Below are positions 16,114 through 24,185 of a stretch of DNA of 64,000 bases, in pieces. The translations under genes were made by a program, and so were the position numbers. Positions within the stretch are counted from its first letter, which is position 1. Every line of letters begins with the position of its first letter. Below the pieces are notes generated by a model. That model saw only the letters and a program-made list of their open reading frames with translations. It was not told the origin of the DNA and ran no database searches. Origin of the DNA: JBBQTQ01 sp038213135 (GTDB lineage Bacteria; Actinomycetota; Thermoleophilia; Gaiellales; Gaiellaceae); the NCBI GenBank assembly GCA_038213135.1, contig JBBQTQ010000003.1:1-64000 (forward strand). Reading direction: 5' to 3'.

Positions 16114-16818
16114 TTGACTCTAGTCTCCACACGAAGTGGCGTCGCCAACGTGGCAACTGCTCCGCAGCCACGCGCGCACAGGCTTGCCTCGCCGATGGGA
16201 CTAGTGGTTTGGGCAGGCCTGAGTGTCCTATTCATGGTGATCGGCTCGTTCGCGCCATGGGCGAAGGTGCTTGGGATTTCTGTGAACGGGACTGACGGCT
16301 CGAACGACGGCTGGGTCGTTCTCGGCGCGGCAGTGCTCGCAGCGCTGGTCATCGTCCCGTACGTTCGTTACGGAGGCACGAGCAGAGCACTGTGCGTCCT
16401 TCCTGCACTGCTCGGCGGGGTCGGTGCCGCCGTAGCGATCTATGACAGGCAGAACATCTCAAGGAAGGTTGGGCAGCTGGGATCAGTTGGCTGGGGCCTC
16501 AACCTGGCCATGGCGGCCTCAATAAGCGTCGCCCTTGCCGCGATAGCCCTCCTCTTCGCTCGTCATTCCGACACCGTGATCGCCGGCGTGGGAGGCATGC
16601 ATCGAGAGTGCCCGCACTGCAAAGAGCCCATGCGGCGGGACGCTTCGGTGTGTCCGCGTTGTCAGCGGGAGTCACCTGCTTGGCAGCTCCACGATGGTCG
16701 GTGGTGGGTACGAGGCGCTGACCAATGGTTGTGGCTCGATGAGCCGCGTGGGGAGTGGATCACGTTCCAACCTGCGGGCACGTTCGCCGGGCCGAGCCGA
16801 CCGCCGACGAGCCAGTAG
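16114..16818 (+). CDS. Membrane protein with C-terminal zinc ribbon
   Basis: Up to 234 residues (TTG start at 16114; ATG at 16195 is an alternative that begins just before the first membrane segment). Four hydrophobic segments span residues ~28-150 (MGLVVWAGLSVLFMVIGSF, WVVLGAAVLAALVIVPYV and two more). A cytosolic zinc ribbon follows (CPHCKEPMRRDASVCPRC) and then a Trp-rich segment (WQLHDGRWWVRGADQWLWLDE) resembling small DUF2510-like modules. Function unknown. Codon use here is slightly less G/C-biased than its neighbours. Confidence 0.75.
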   Translation: MTLVSTRSGVANVATAPQPRAHRLASPMGLVVWAGLSVLFMVIGSFAPWAKVLGISVNGTDGSNDGWVVLGAAVLAALVIVPYVRYGGTSRALCVLPALLGGVGAAVAIYDRQNISRKVGQLGSVGWGLNLAMAASISVALAAIALLFARHSDTVIAGVGGMHRECPHCKEPMRRDASVCPRCQRESPAWQLHDGRWWVRGADQWLWLDEPRGEWITFQPAGTFAGPSRPPTSQ

Positions 16819-17106
16819 AGCACAGCCTGGATACAGCGCCGGGTCGACCACCAGCACGTCGACCCCGCACCGCGAATGCCGTCGGGGAAGAAGGTGTACC
16901 TCCTTGGAATCGTGCCGATGTGCGGATTCCCGGCCACTCCTACCTTGAGTTCGAGCCGCCAGCTTTCGAGCCTCGCAGCGACTTCTCACGGACTCCGCGC
17001 GGAGGCAAACTGGCACGCCTCGGGCGGCAGGCGCAGCAGGACCGGCAGCCGGACCGGAAGCTGCGCTTGCTCGTCGCGGCCTGAAGTCCCGCACTAAGCT
17101 TCGCCC
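16819..17106. other. Intergenic region without a supported gene
   Basis: A 288-bp stretch between the membrane protein and the aminotransferase. Frames here are short, rich in Arg and Pro, and lack a convincing start or third-position bias. The only signal noticed is a TAAGCT box at 17095-17100, 6 nt before the aminotransferase ATG, a likely -10 element. It could be decayed coding sequence. Confidence 0.5.
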
Positions 17107-18297
17107 ATGGAGACGCGGATCGCCGAGCCCGAGCTGCTCGAGAGGTTCGCCGCGCGCACCCGGGGTGGGGTGGGGGAGGCAATAGTCGAGATCATGGCGA
17201 TCGCGGGCCGCACCGACCTGATCTCCTTCTGCGGCGGGATTCCCGATCCCACGATGCTGCCGGGCAAGGCGCTGGCGGAGATCCTCGCTGATCTCGTCGG
17301 GGACGAGCGCGCGTTCCAGTACGGGCCGACCGAAGGGCTCGCCTCGACGCGCGACTTTCTCGCGTCGCGGCTCGAGCGGATCGAAGGGCGGCGGCCGGGC
17401 GACGGCGAGCTGATCGTGACGAGCGGGGGCGTCGAGGCGATGGAGCTGCACGCGAAGGCGCTCGTCGATCCGGGCGACACGATCTTCGTCGAGGCGCCCA
17501 CCTACCTCGGGGCGATCATGGCCTTCCAGGCCTACGACGCGAACGTCGTCGCGCTCGAGCTGGACGCGGACGGGCTCGACCCGGAAGCGGTCGAGCGCGA
17601 GCTGCGCGGCGGCGCGCGGCCGAAGTTCCTCTACACGATCCCCGAGTACCAGAACCCCGCCGGCGTGACGATGAGCGAAGAGCGCCGGCACGCGCTCGTC
17701 GAGCTCGCGCGCCGCTACGGCTTCCTACTCGTCGAGGACGTCGCCTACCGCGAGCTCGGCTTCGCTGACGGACTGCTGCCGAGCCTGTGGTCGCTCGCAC
17801 CCGATGTCGTCGTCCAGATCGGGACGTTCTCGAAGATCTTCATGCCGGGCACCCGGCTCGGCTGGGCGGCCGGGCCGGCAGACGTGCTCGCCCGTCTCGT
17901 TTGGGCCAAGCAGACGACCGACCAGTGCGCGAGCGGACTGGCGCAGCGGTTGCTCGAGGAGTACGGACGGCGCGGACTGCTCGACGAAGGCATCGCCCGC
18001 TCGCGGGCGTTCTACGCGCAGCGCTGGCAGCTGACCGCGGCCGGCCTGGAGCACCACATGCCGGACGGCGTCGAGTGGACGATCCCGCGCGGCGGCTTCT
18101 TCACGTGGCTGACCCTGCCCCGAGGCGACACCACCGAGCTCTCACGCCAGGCCGTGGAGCAAGGCGTGGCGTTCGTCGCCGGCCCGCCCTTCTTCCCGGA
18201 CGGCCGCGGCCACGAGAACCTCCGGCTCGCGTTCAGCCGGATCGCCGACGAGCAGATCGACGACGGCCTCGCCCGCCTCGGCGCGCTGTTCAGCTAG
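17107..18297 (+). CDS. PLP-dependent aminotransferase (class I/II, LysN/ARO8-like)
   Basis: A 396-residue fold-type I aminotransferase. Signatures: LISFCGGIPDPTMLP near residue 37, FQYGPTEGLASTRDFLASRL, YTIPEYQNPAGVTMSEERR, LVEDVAYRELGF, and the PLP lysine in IGTFSKIFMPGTRLGWAAGP. The C-terminal RGGFFTWLTLP and NLRLAFSRI are typical of the 2-aminoadipate/multi-substrate aminotransferase group. Its amino acid substrate cannot be told from sequence. ATG at 17107 lies 6 nt after a TAAGCT box. It overlaps the convergent LprI-like gene by 8 bp. Confidence 0.9.
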   Translation: METRIAEPELLERFAARTRGGVGEAIVEIMAIAGRTDLISFCGGIPDPTMLPGKALAEILADLVGDERAFQYGPTEGLASTRDFLASRLERIEGRRPGDGELIVTSGGVEAMELHAKALVDPGDTIFVEAPTYLGAIMAFQAYDANVVALELDADGLDPEAVERELRGGARPKFLYTIPEYQNPAGVTMSEERRHALVELARRYGFLLVEDVAYRELGFADGLLPSLWSLAPDVVVQIGTFSKIFMPGTRLGWAAGPADVLARLVWAKQTTDQCASGLAQRLLEEYGRRGLLDEGIARSRAFYAQRWQLTAAGLEHHMPDGVEWTIPRGGFFTWLTLPRGDTTELSRQAVEQGVAFVAGPPFFPDGRGHENLRLAFSRIADEQIDDGLARLGALFS

Positions 18298-18688
18298 GCC
18301 GGAGCGAGTCGGCGAACTGCTTCAGGTCGGCGAGGTGGACCTTGTTCAGGGTCACCTCGCACTGCGCGTAGATCACGACCGCCTGCGAGCCACCTTCGAA
18401 GAGATCCGAGCGGCTGTTGCACGTGGCCGTCCGGTAGGAGAGCCACGCGCGCTCGGCGGCGACGAAGTGGACGCGAGCCTGGTTGCTCCGCAGCAGCTTG
18501 AAGACGACCTTGACCTCCGCGTTGATCTGCGCGTCGGTCTTCAGGACCTGGTGCTCCGCGCATCCCTCCATGCCGAGCGTGTTGTTCGGGTTGCAACGGA
18601 GCGGCGTGAAGCTCTCGTGGATCACAGGTGGCGAAGGCGCGGGCGCGGTTGCGATCGCGGCGACGACGAAGAGCAGCGCGCCGATCAC
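18290..18688 (-). CDS. LprI-like (DUF1311) lysozyme-inhibitor family secreted protein
   Basis: 132 residues with an N-terminal hydrophobic signal (IGALLFVVAAIATAPAP). The LprI/DUF1311 core has cysteines at the expected places (LRCNPNNTLGMEGCAEHQ, FVAAERAWLSYRTATC, IYAQCEVTLNKVHLADLKQF). The ERAWLSYRTATC motif is the family hallmark. Family members are periplasmic or surface proteins, some of which inhibit lysozyme. The ATG start overlaps the bcp stop by 4 bp, so it is co-transcribed downstream of the peroxiredoxin. Confidence 0.85.
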   Translation of the reverse strand: MIGALLFVVAAIATAPAPSPPVIHESFTPLRCNPNNTLGMEGCAEHQVLKTDAQINAEVKVVFKLLRSNQARVHFVAAERAWLSYRTATCNSRSDLFEGGSQAVVIYAQCEVTLNKVHLADLKQFADSLRPS

Positions 18689-19140
18689 GGCAGCACCGCG
18701 AGGACGTCGTCGGCGTGGCTTTGCGGGTTCACCTTGCGCATCACCTTGGCCACCTTTCCCTCGGAGTCGATGACGAACGTCGAGCGCTCGACGCCCATGT
18801 ACTTCTTGCCGGCGAAGTTCTTCTCGACCCAGACGCCGTAGTCCTCCGCGGTTTGATGGTCGGGATCGGCGAGGAGCGTGAACGGCAGCTCGTACTTCGT
18901 CTTGAACTTCGAGTGCGAGCGCTCGTCGTCGGGCGAGACGCCGAGCACCACCGCGCCACGCTTGCCGAACTCCGCGTAGGCGTCCCGGATCCCGCAGGCC
19001 TGCGCCGCGCAGCCGGGCGTGTCGTCCTTCGGATAGAAGTAGAGGACGACCGGCTTGCCACGGAACGACGAGAGGCTGACCGTCTCGCCCTCGTCGGTCT
19101 GGAGCTCGAAACCAGGGGCCGGCTTGCCCTCCTCGATCAC
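18685..19140 (-). CDS. bcp: Thioredoxin-dependent peroxiredoxin (Bcp/PrxQ)
   Basis: 151 residues. It reduces hydroperoxides with thioredoxin as donor. It starts IEEGKPAPGFELQTDEGETVSLSSF as in the family. The peroxidatic Cys is in DDTPGCAAQACGIRD, with the resolving Cys five residues later (typical PrxQ). FAGKKYMGVERSTFVID is the conserved C-terminal part. The GTG start at 19140 fits the family N-terminus and has a TACCAT box 6 nt upstream. The open frame extends much further upstream but through non-homologous sequence. Divergent from 19169. Confidence 0.93.
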   Translation of the reverse strand: MIEEGKPAPGFELQTDEGETVSLSSFRGKPVVLYFYPKDDTPGCAAQACGIRDAYAEFGKRGAVVLGVSPDDERSHSKFKTKYELPFTLLADPDHQTAEDYGVWVEKNFAGKKYMGVERSTFVIDSEGKVAKVMRKVNPQSHADDVLAVLP

Positions 19141-19168
19141 GCCGGGATGGTAGCTACCCTGGACGTGG

Positions 19169-19540
19169 ATGCGCCTGTTCCGGGAGATGAACCCGACGCT
19201 GCGCGGCTTCCTGATCATCGCGGCGGTGGCGGCGGTGATCGCCGCGCTCCAGTTGCAGACGACGCTCGTGGCGATCTCGGCGCTCCTCCAGATCGCGTTC
19301 CTGCTCGCGATCGCGTTCTTCATCTACCTCGTCTGGCGGGACCGGCGTTCGGAGATCGGGATGTGGTCGGCCCGTGCGCGCGTGACGTTCTACGGCGCGG
19401 CGCTGCTGATCGTCACCGATGTCGGCGCCTACTGGTACAACCGGCCCGGCGGCGTCGACGCGGTCGCGTTCATCCTGGTGCTCGGGTTCTGCGCGTTCGC
19501 CATGTGGCGCGTCTGGCGCGACCAGCATCGCTACGCCTAG
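19169..19540 (+). CDS. Membrane protein of unknown function
   Basis: 123 residues with about four hydrophobic segments (LRGFLIIAAVAAVIAALQL, ISALLQIAFLLAIAFFIYLVW, VTFYGAALLIVTDVGAYWY, AVAFILVLGFCAFAMWRVW). Basic residues between them suggest an integral inner-membrane protein. No catalytic motif is visible and the family is not recognised. It is divergent from bcp, with only 28 bp between starts. Confidence 0.75.
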   Translation: MRLFREMNPTLRGFLIIAAVAAVIAALQLQTTLVAISALLQIAFLLAIAFFIYLVWRDRRSEIGMWSARARVTFYGAALLIVTDVGAYWYNRPGGVDAVAFILVLGFCAFAMWRVWRDQHRYA

Positions 19541-19574
19541 CTGTCCCGTCGAGCCTGGTCCGGAGTGCAGGGGA

Positions 19575-19674
19575 CCGGTGACAGTCACCAAACGTTCGGT
19601 TCGCCCGGCCGCGACCGCGCGAACTGCCGCTCCTGAGCCAAGCGGCTCCTACCCGGTGACTGTCACCGGTTTGG
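19575..19674. repeat. Pair of GGTGACWGTCACC palindromes
   Basis: Two 13-bp palindromes, GGTGACAGTCACC (19577-19589) and GGTGACTGTCACC (19655-19667), lie 65 nt apart. Their flanks are inverted too (ACCAAAC / CCGGTTTGG). They fill the gap between two convergent genes. This could be a bidirectional terminator or a REP-like pair; no T-run is seen. Confidence 0.55.
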
Positions 19675-19684
19675 CTGGTTCGGA

Positions 19685-20374
19685 CTAGGCCTCGACGCGG
19701 GTGGCGGCGCCGTCCAGCTCGTCGAGCGCTTCCCGGATCGGGGCGTGGCGGCCGACGAAGATCGGCGTGTCGCGCTCGGTGTAGCGGCTCGCCTCCGACT
19801 CCCGCAGCGTCAGCATCAGGTGCATGAAGTCCGCGGGCTCGTCGCACTCGAACGCCGTCATGAACTCCTGGTCGTCGATTCCGAACGAGTACGTCGTGTG
19901 GTTGTGGATCGAGGCGAACTCGTGCCCGATCCGGATGTGCTCGTCCATCGCGCGCTGGCGCTCCTCGACCGGCAGCGCGTACCAGGGGCGCACTTTCACG
20001 AACGGGTAGACGACGAGGTACGGCGAGTCTCTGGGCGTGATCTTGCGCGCGCGCCGTGCGTTCGTGTACTGCGAAGCCTTCGTGGTCGCGAGATACGAGT
20101 ACGAGGTCTCGAGCCAGCCGGCGAGCGGAGTCGAGTTCAGCTCCGAGCCGAGCTCGCCGAGGTCGGCGTAGCGCTCGGTGATCTTCCAGAGGAAGAAGTC
20201 GCAGTCGGGCCGGACGCCCACGGTCGAATAGCTCCGCAGGCCCTCCATCCGCTCGGCCCAGCGCTCGACCACCTCCGCAAAGGCGTCCTTGCCGGCGGCC
20301 CGCTCCTCGATCGGGAGCCGCCGCCAGGCGGGGTCGACCTTGAAGCAGGTGTACGCGACGTACTGCCCGTCCAC
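19685..20374 (-). CDS. hemQ: Chlorite dismutase-family protein, probable coproheme decarboxylase
   Basis: 229 residues of the chlorite dismutase/HemQ family. In Gram-positives and actinobacteria this heme protein turns coproheme III into heme b. Signatures: YVAYTCFKVDPAWRRLP, FFLWKITERYADLGELGSEL, PFVKVRPWYALPVEERQRAMDEH, and the proximal-His segment IHNHTTYSFGIDDQEFMTAFE. A single-domain ~230-residue length fits HemQ. GTG start at 20374 with a TAGCAT box 7 nt upstream. No other heme genes are in the window, so the role rests on family membership. Confidence 0.88.
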   Translation of the reverse strand: MDGQYVAYTCFKVDPAWRRLPIEERAAGKDAFAEVVERWAERMEGLRSYSTVGVRPDCDFFLWKITERYADLGELGSELNSTPLAGWLETSYSYLATTKASQYTNARRARKITPRDSPYLVVYPFVKVRPWYALPVEERQRAMDEHIRIGHEFASIHNHTTYSFGIDDQEFMTAFECDEPADFMHLMLTLRESEASRYTERDTPIFVGRHAPIREALDELDGAATRVEA

Positions 20375-20384
20375 GCCGGAAATG

Positions 20385-21557
20385 CTAGCCGGAGCAGTTC
20401 GGGGAGCCGGACTCGGCGGCGAGCGCGGATTCCCTCACAAGAGCCAGGCTGGTCTTCGCTGTGTCATCCGCGTAGAAGAGCCCGGACTGCCAGGCGCCGA
20501 GATCGGCCTCGTCGCTGACGTGGAAGAGCAGCAGCCCGATCACGTTTCTTTGACAAGCCGCGATCGAAATCGCCTTGCGGTAGTACAGCGCCTGCGTCGC
20601 TTCGGGAACGGCGTCCCTGGCTGCGACCGCTGCCATGTTCGAGTAGGCGACGATCTTCGTGACGCCCACCTGTGTCTGGACGCCGAACTCGTCGTAGAGC
20701 ACCGGCAACCTCGAGCCGAGCTGCACGGTCCCGTCGAACGCCTTGCCGAGGAGCTGCATCAGCTTTCCGTAGTCGTTGATCGAGATGGTCGTGCCGTGCA
20801 CATGCTGGAAGCTCGGGTCCTGGCGCGAGGTGTCCATGTACGGATGAAATGCGAACGTGTCCATGATCGGCTGCGTCCGGCCGCTGCGGCGGTAGGCGGC
20901 TCCGAGGTCGGGGATGAACGTCGTCGGCGAATGTGTCTGCCGGCCGGAGCGCGGGTCGTCGCCTCCTCGCGGCGAGACCGCCCCGCCGATCACGTCGATA
21001 CTGGGATCGACTGCCTTCAGCGCGTCGTAGGTCTGGGCGAGCAGCGCTTCGTACGCCGTCGCGGCAGCGTCGCTTCCCCTCGGGCCGAACTGCGGCATCC
21101 AGAAGCGGTTCAGATTGGGCTCGTTGCCGATGATGAAGTCGTGCACCGTGGGCAGTTGCTGCGCCGCCGAGGCCGCGTACGCGACGAAGTCCGACTGCGC
21201 CTGAGGCGTGACCGGCGTGACCGAGCTACCCATCGGGTAGATCGATACGAAGAGCCGGACGCCGTCGAGGTCCGCCGCGAGCGCCGAGTTCTGCAGCATC
21301 GTCAAGTCGTTTCCGTCGAGCGTCCTGATCCCGGGCGTCCAGATCAGCGTGACTCGAATTGCGTTCAGCCCGGCAAGCTGCGCGAGATCCATCTTCACCT
21401 TCGCGAGCACCGGGTCGGACTGCTTCGAGGAGTCCTCCGCGGCGCCGACGAGCAAGCGCGGCTGCGCGAACGCGGGGCCCGCCAGCGCGCAGGCAAGCAG
21501 GCAGACGAGAGCTGTCAGAAAAGGCCGAATAGAAAGGCGTCCTCGGGGAGGGGCCAA
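20385..21557 (-). CDS. Secreted glycoside-hydrolase-like protein (clan A type)
   Basis: About 390 residues with a signal peptide (FLTALVCLLACALAGPAFA). It looks like a (beta/alpha)8 glycosidase of the GH-A clan. The candidate acid/base Glu is in DFIIGNEPNLNRFW (near residue 146) and a nucleophile Glu candidate is in LPVLYDEFGVQT. MDTFAFHPYM also fits. No substrate can be assigned. A paralogue with the same layout lies at 53494-54975. TTG at 21557 is the best start I can find; the open frame continues far upstream opposite uvrC, but that is shadow sequence. It is divergent from uvrC. Confidence 0.75.
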   Translation of the reverse strand: MAPPRGRLSIRPFLTALVCLLACALAGPAFAQPRLLVGAAEDSSKQSDPVLAKVKMDLAQLAGLNAIRVTLIWTPGIRTLDGNDLTMLQNSALAADLDGVRLFVSIYPMGSSVTPVTPQAQSDFVAYAASAAQQLPTVHDFIIGNEPNLNRFWMPQFGPRGSDAAATAYEALLAQTYDALKAVDPSIDVIGGAVSPRGGDDPRSGRQTHSPTTFIPDLGAAYRRSGRTQPIMDTFAFHPYMDTSRQDPSFQHVHGTTISINDYGKLMQLLGKAFDGTVQLGSRLPVLYDEFGVQTQVGVTKIVAYSNMAAVAARDAVPEATQALYYRKAISIAACQRNVIGLLLFHVSDEADLGAWQSGLFYADDTAKTSLALVRESALAAESGSPNCSG

Positions 21558-21626
21558 AGTAGCAGGTTCGGCGGCCGAATTTGCGCAAACTGCGCGGACA
21601 GGACCGCTGGCTAGGCTTGACCGGCC

Positions 21627-23477
21627 ATGGCCGAACAGCTCGAAGCGCGCCTCAAGAGCCTGCCCGCGAAGCCCGGGGTCTACGTCTTCCGCGACGAAGG
21701 CGGCGGCGTGCTCTACATCGGCAAGGCGAAGTCGCTTCGGCCGCGAGTGCGCAGCTACTTCCAGAAAGGCGGCGACGGCCGCGCCTCGATGGCGCAGTTG
21801 GCCGGCCGGGTCGCCGACATCGAAGTGATCGTCACCGGCACCGAGGTCGAGGCGCTGCATCTGGAGCAGAACCTGGTCAAGCGCCACCGGCCGCCGTTCA
21901 ACGTGCGCCTCCGCGACGACAAGTCGTTCCCGTACATCGCAGTCACGGTCTCGGACGAGTACCCGCGAGTCATGTTCACACGTGAGCGACACCGTCGCGG
22001 CGTCGTCTACTTCGGTCCGTACGCGAACGCAAAGAAGGTGCGCGGCACGCTCGAGGTGCTGAACCGCGTCTTCCAGTTCCGGCCCTGTGAGGGCCCGAAG
22101 CCCGGTCGCCACTCGGGGATCCCGTGCCTCGACTACCACATCGACCGCTGCAAGGCGCCGTGCGTGAACTACATTTCGCGCGAGGACTACGGGCAGCTCA
22201 TCGAAGGCGTGATCGAGTTCCTCTCGGGGGAGACCCGGCCGATCCAGCGCGAGCTCGAGCGGCGGATGCAGGAGGCAGCCGCCGAGGAGCGCTTCGAGGA
22301 CGCCGCGCGCTACCGCAACCGGCTCTTCGCGATTCGCCACCTCGCCGAGCGCCAGACCGCCGACAAGGCCGCGGTCGGCACGGTCGACGTGATCGGGATC
22401 GCGATCGACGGCGACCGGGCGGCCGTCCAGATCTTCCCGCTGCGCGACGGCAAGATGGTCGACCGGCACAGCTTCCACCTCGAGAACGTCGACGGGCAGG
22501 ACACGGCGACGGTGCTGGAGGCGTTCTGCCTCGAGTACTACGGCTCGTCGCCGAGCGTGCCGCCGCAGATCGTCGTGCCGGCGGACGCGGGCGACACTGC
22601 GGCGCTCGCCGAGTTCCTCTCCGAGCGGCGCGGTGCTCGGGTCGAGGTGCGCGCGCCGGCACGCGGCGAGAAGCGGCGCCTGCAAGGGCTGGCCGAGCAG
22701 AACGCGCGGCTGGCGCTCGAGTCGGAGGCGGTCCAGACCGAGCGCAAGCGCCTCCGCCGTGTCGAAGCGCTCGAGGAGCTGCGCGAGGCGCTGAACCTGG
22801 AGAGCCTGCCGATCCGGATCGAGTGCTTCGACATCTCGACGATCCAGGGCACGGCCTCGGTCGGCTCGATGGTCGTGTTCGAGGACGCCGTTCCGAAGAA
22901 GGCGCATTACCGCAAGTTCGGCGTCGGCACCATCGACGGCCAGGACGACTTCGCCTCGATGGCCGAGGTCGTCTCCCGCCGCTTCGCCCGGCTTCGTGAC
23001 GTGGCGGCCGACGAGTACGACGAGGGCTTCGCGTCGACCCCGAACCTGGTCGTGATCGACGGGGGCAAGGGCCAGCTCTCCGCGGCGCTGGCAGCGATGC
23101 AGGCCTACGATCTGCCGCGCGTGGCCGTGATCGCGCTCGCCAAGCGAGAGGAGGAGGTCTTCCTGCCCGGTCGCGCGGAGCCGGTCCTGCTCGAACGCGA
23201 CTCGGCCGGACTCCAACTCCTCCAGCGGCTCCGCGACGAGGCGCACCGCTTCGCGCTCGGCTTCCACCGGCAACGCCGCGACGCCCAGGCGCGAGAGTCG
23301 ATCTTCGACGAGCTGGAGGGGATCGGGCCGACGCGGCGGCGGGCTCTGATCCGGCATTTCGGCTCCGCCGAGCGCTTCCTCGCGGCGAGCGAAGCGGAGC
23401 TGGAGGGCGTCCCCGGGATCCCGCCGAAGACTGCTCGGCGGATCTACGCGCAGCTGCACAAGGCGGGCCGCGGATGA
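21627..23477 (+). CDS. uvrC: Excinuclease ABC subunit C
   Basis: 616 residues. UvrC makes the dual incisions in nucleotide excision repair. Domain order is complete: GIY-YIG nuclease (PGVYVFRDEGGGVLYIGKAKSLR, ~17-39), a Cys-rich segment (PCLDYHIDRCKAPC), UVR motif (ERRMQEAAAEERFEDAARYRNRL), RNase H-like domain (LVVIDGGKGQLSAA) and C-terminal helix-hairpin-helix pairs (DELEGIGPTRRRALIRHFGS). A TAGGCT box sits 9 nt before the ATG. No LexA box is visible upstream. The following lipoprotein gene overlaps by 4 bp. Confidence 0.97.
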   Translation: MAEQLEARLKSLPAKPGVYVFRDEGGGVLYIGKAKSLRPRVRSYFQKGGDGRASMAQLAGRVADIEVIVTGTEVEALHLEQNLVKRHRPPFNVRLRDDKSFPYIAVTVSDEYPRVMFTRERHRRGVVYFGPYANAKKVRGTLEVLNRVFQFRPCEGPKPGRHSGIPCLDYHIDRCKAPCVNYISREDYGQLIEGVIEFLSGETRPIQRELERRMQEAAAEERFEDAARYRNRLFAIRHLAERQTADKAAVGTVDVIGIAIDGDRAAVQIFPLRDGKMVDRHSFHLENVDGQDTATVLEAFCLEYYGSSPSVPPQIVVPADAGDTAALAEFLSERRGARVEVRAPARGEKRRLQGLAEQNARLALESEAVQTERKRLRRVEALEELREALNLESLPIRIECFDISTIQGTASVGSMVVFEDAVPKKAHYRKFGVGTIDGQDDFASMAEVVSRRFARLRDVAADEYDEGFASTPNLVVIDGGKGQLSAALAAMQAYDLPRVAVIALAKREEEVFLPGRAEPVLLERDSAGLQLLQRLRDEAHRFALGFHRQRRDAQARESIFDELEGIGPTRRRALIRHFGSAERFLAASEAELEGVPGIPPKTARRIYAQLHKAGRG

Positions 23478-24055
23478 AGCGGATCGCTGTGTTCGGAGTG
23501 CTCGTGCTGGCTGGGTGTGGAAGCGCTATGCCCAAGCAGACAGCCCAGCCCGCGCCGACCCCGGATGCGGTCGCGCGCGCATTCGTCCACGCGGCCGCGG
23601 CCGGCGACTACGGGGCGACGCTCGAGGCCCGCTTCATGCCCTTCGCGAAGGGTTACAAGACGCTCGTCTCGGAACGGGTCGTCGGACCCTTCGGCGTGAT
23701 CGGCATCCGCCGCGGCCGGCAGGTCGAGGCGATCGTGATGCGCAAGAACGGCCTCGTCTGGAAGGTCGATCTCCTCCAGCCGCTCAAGATCAACCCGCTC
23801 GGCCCGCAGCCGGGCGCGCGGGAACCGGTCGTGCAGCAGGTCGCCGTCGAAGTGCGAGGTATCCACGGCCACGGCGTTGCCGTGCTCTACCTCGACGGCG
23901 TCACGCTCGACTCGAAGTCGGCGTTCGGCCCGACGAGCGTCACGGTCTATGCGAACCTGGCGGCGCCTCTTGCGAAGGGATCGCACAGCGTGGTCGTCTT
24001 CGCGAATGCGGCCGCGAAAGCGGCCGCGTTTGCCTGGTCCTTCAGCGTCCGCTAG
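23474..24055 (+). CDS. Putative lipoprotein
   Basis: 193 residues starting with a lipoprotein signal and lipobox (VFGVLVLAGCGSAM, Cys15). The middle (~40-100) reads as an alpha/beta domain of the kind seen in stress-related NTF2-like lipoproteins (ARAFVHAAAAGDYGATLEARF, VWKVDLLQPLKI). The C-terminal ~80 residues are beta-rich (TLDSKSAFGPTSVTVYANL). Function unknown. The ATGA overlap with uvrC shows co-transcription, though no functional link is apparent. Confidence 0.75.
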   Translation: MKRIAVFGVLVLAGCGSAMPKQTAQPAPTPDAVARAFVHAAAAGDYGATLEARFMPFAKGYKTLVSERVVGPFGVIGIRRGRQVEAIVMRKNGLVWKVDLLQPLKINPLGPQPGAREPVVQQVAVEVRGIHGHGVAVLYLDGVTLDSKSAFGPTSVTVYANLAAPLAKGSHSVVVFANAAAKAAAFAWSFSVR

Positions 24056-24120
24056 CCGCGGACAGGAAGGAGCAGAACGAGGAGGGTGAGCCAGCCGGCT
24101 GCGACGACGACGAATCTCAT
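24052..24120 (-). CDS. Possible 22-residue hydrophobic peptide
   Basis: ATG at 24120 opens a 22-codon frame encoding an almost wholly hydrophobic peptide (core VVVAAGWLTLLVLLLPV), long enough to cross a membrane once. A GTG three codons upstream is also possible. Its stop shares the CTAG at 24052-24055 with the convergent lipoprotein gene, as at four other places in the window. Very short frames arise by chance, so this is tentative. Confidence 0.3.
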   Translation of the reverse strand: MRFVVVAAGWLTLLVLLLPVRG

Positions 24121-24185
24121 GACGGCCACGGTACTGACCGCCTGTTAGGCCGAGGTGAGTAGAAGTTAGACGGGCGTAAAAATTC

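Noticed and set aside
16755..17097. Plus-strand frames between the membrane protein and the aminotransferase
   Set aside because: No start signal, weak bias and Arg/Pro-rich products; treated as intergenic.
21558..23459. Long upstream extension of the minus-strand glycosidase-like frame opposite uvrC
   Set aside because: uvrC is unmistakable on the plus strand; the extension has no domain and precedes a clear signal peptide.
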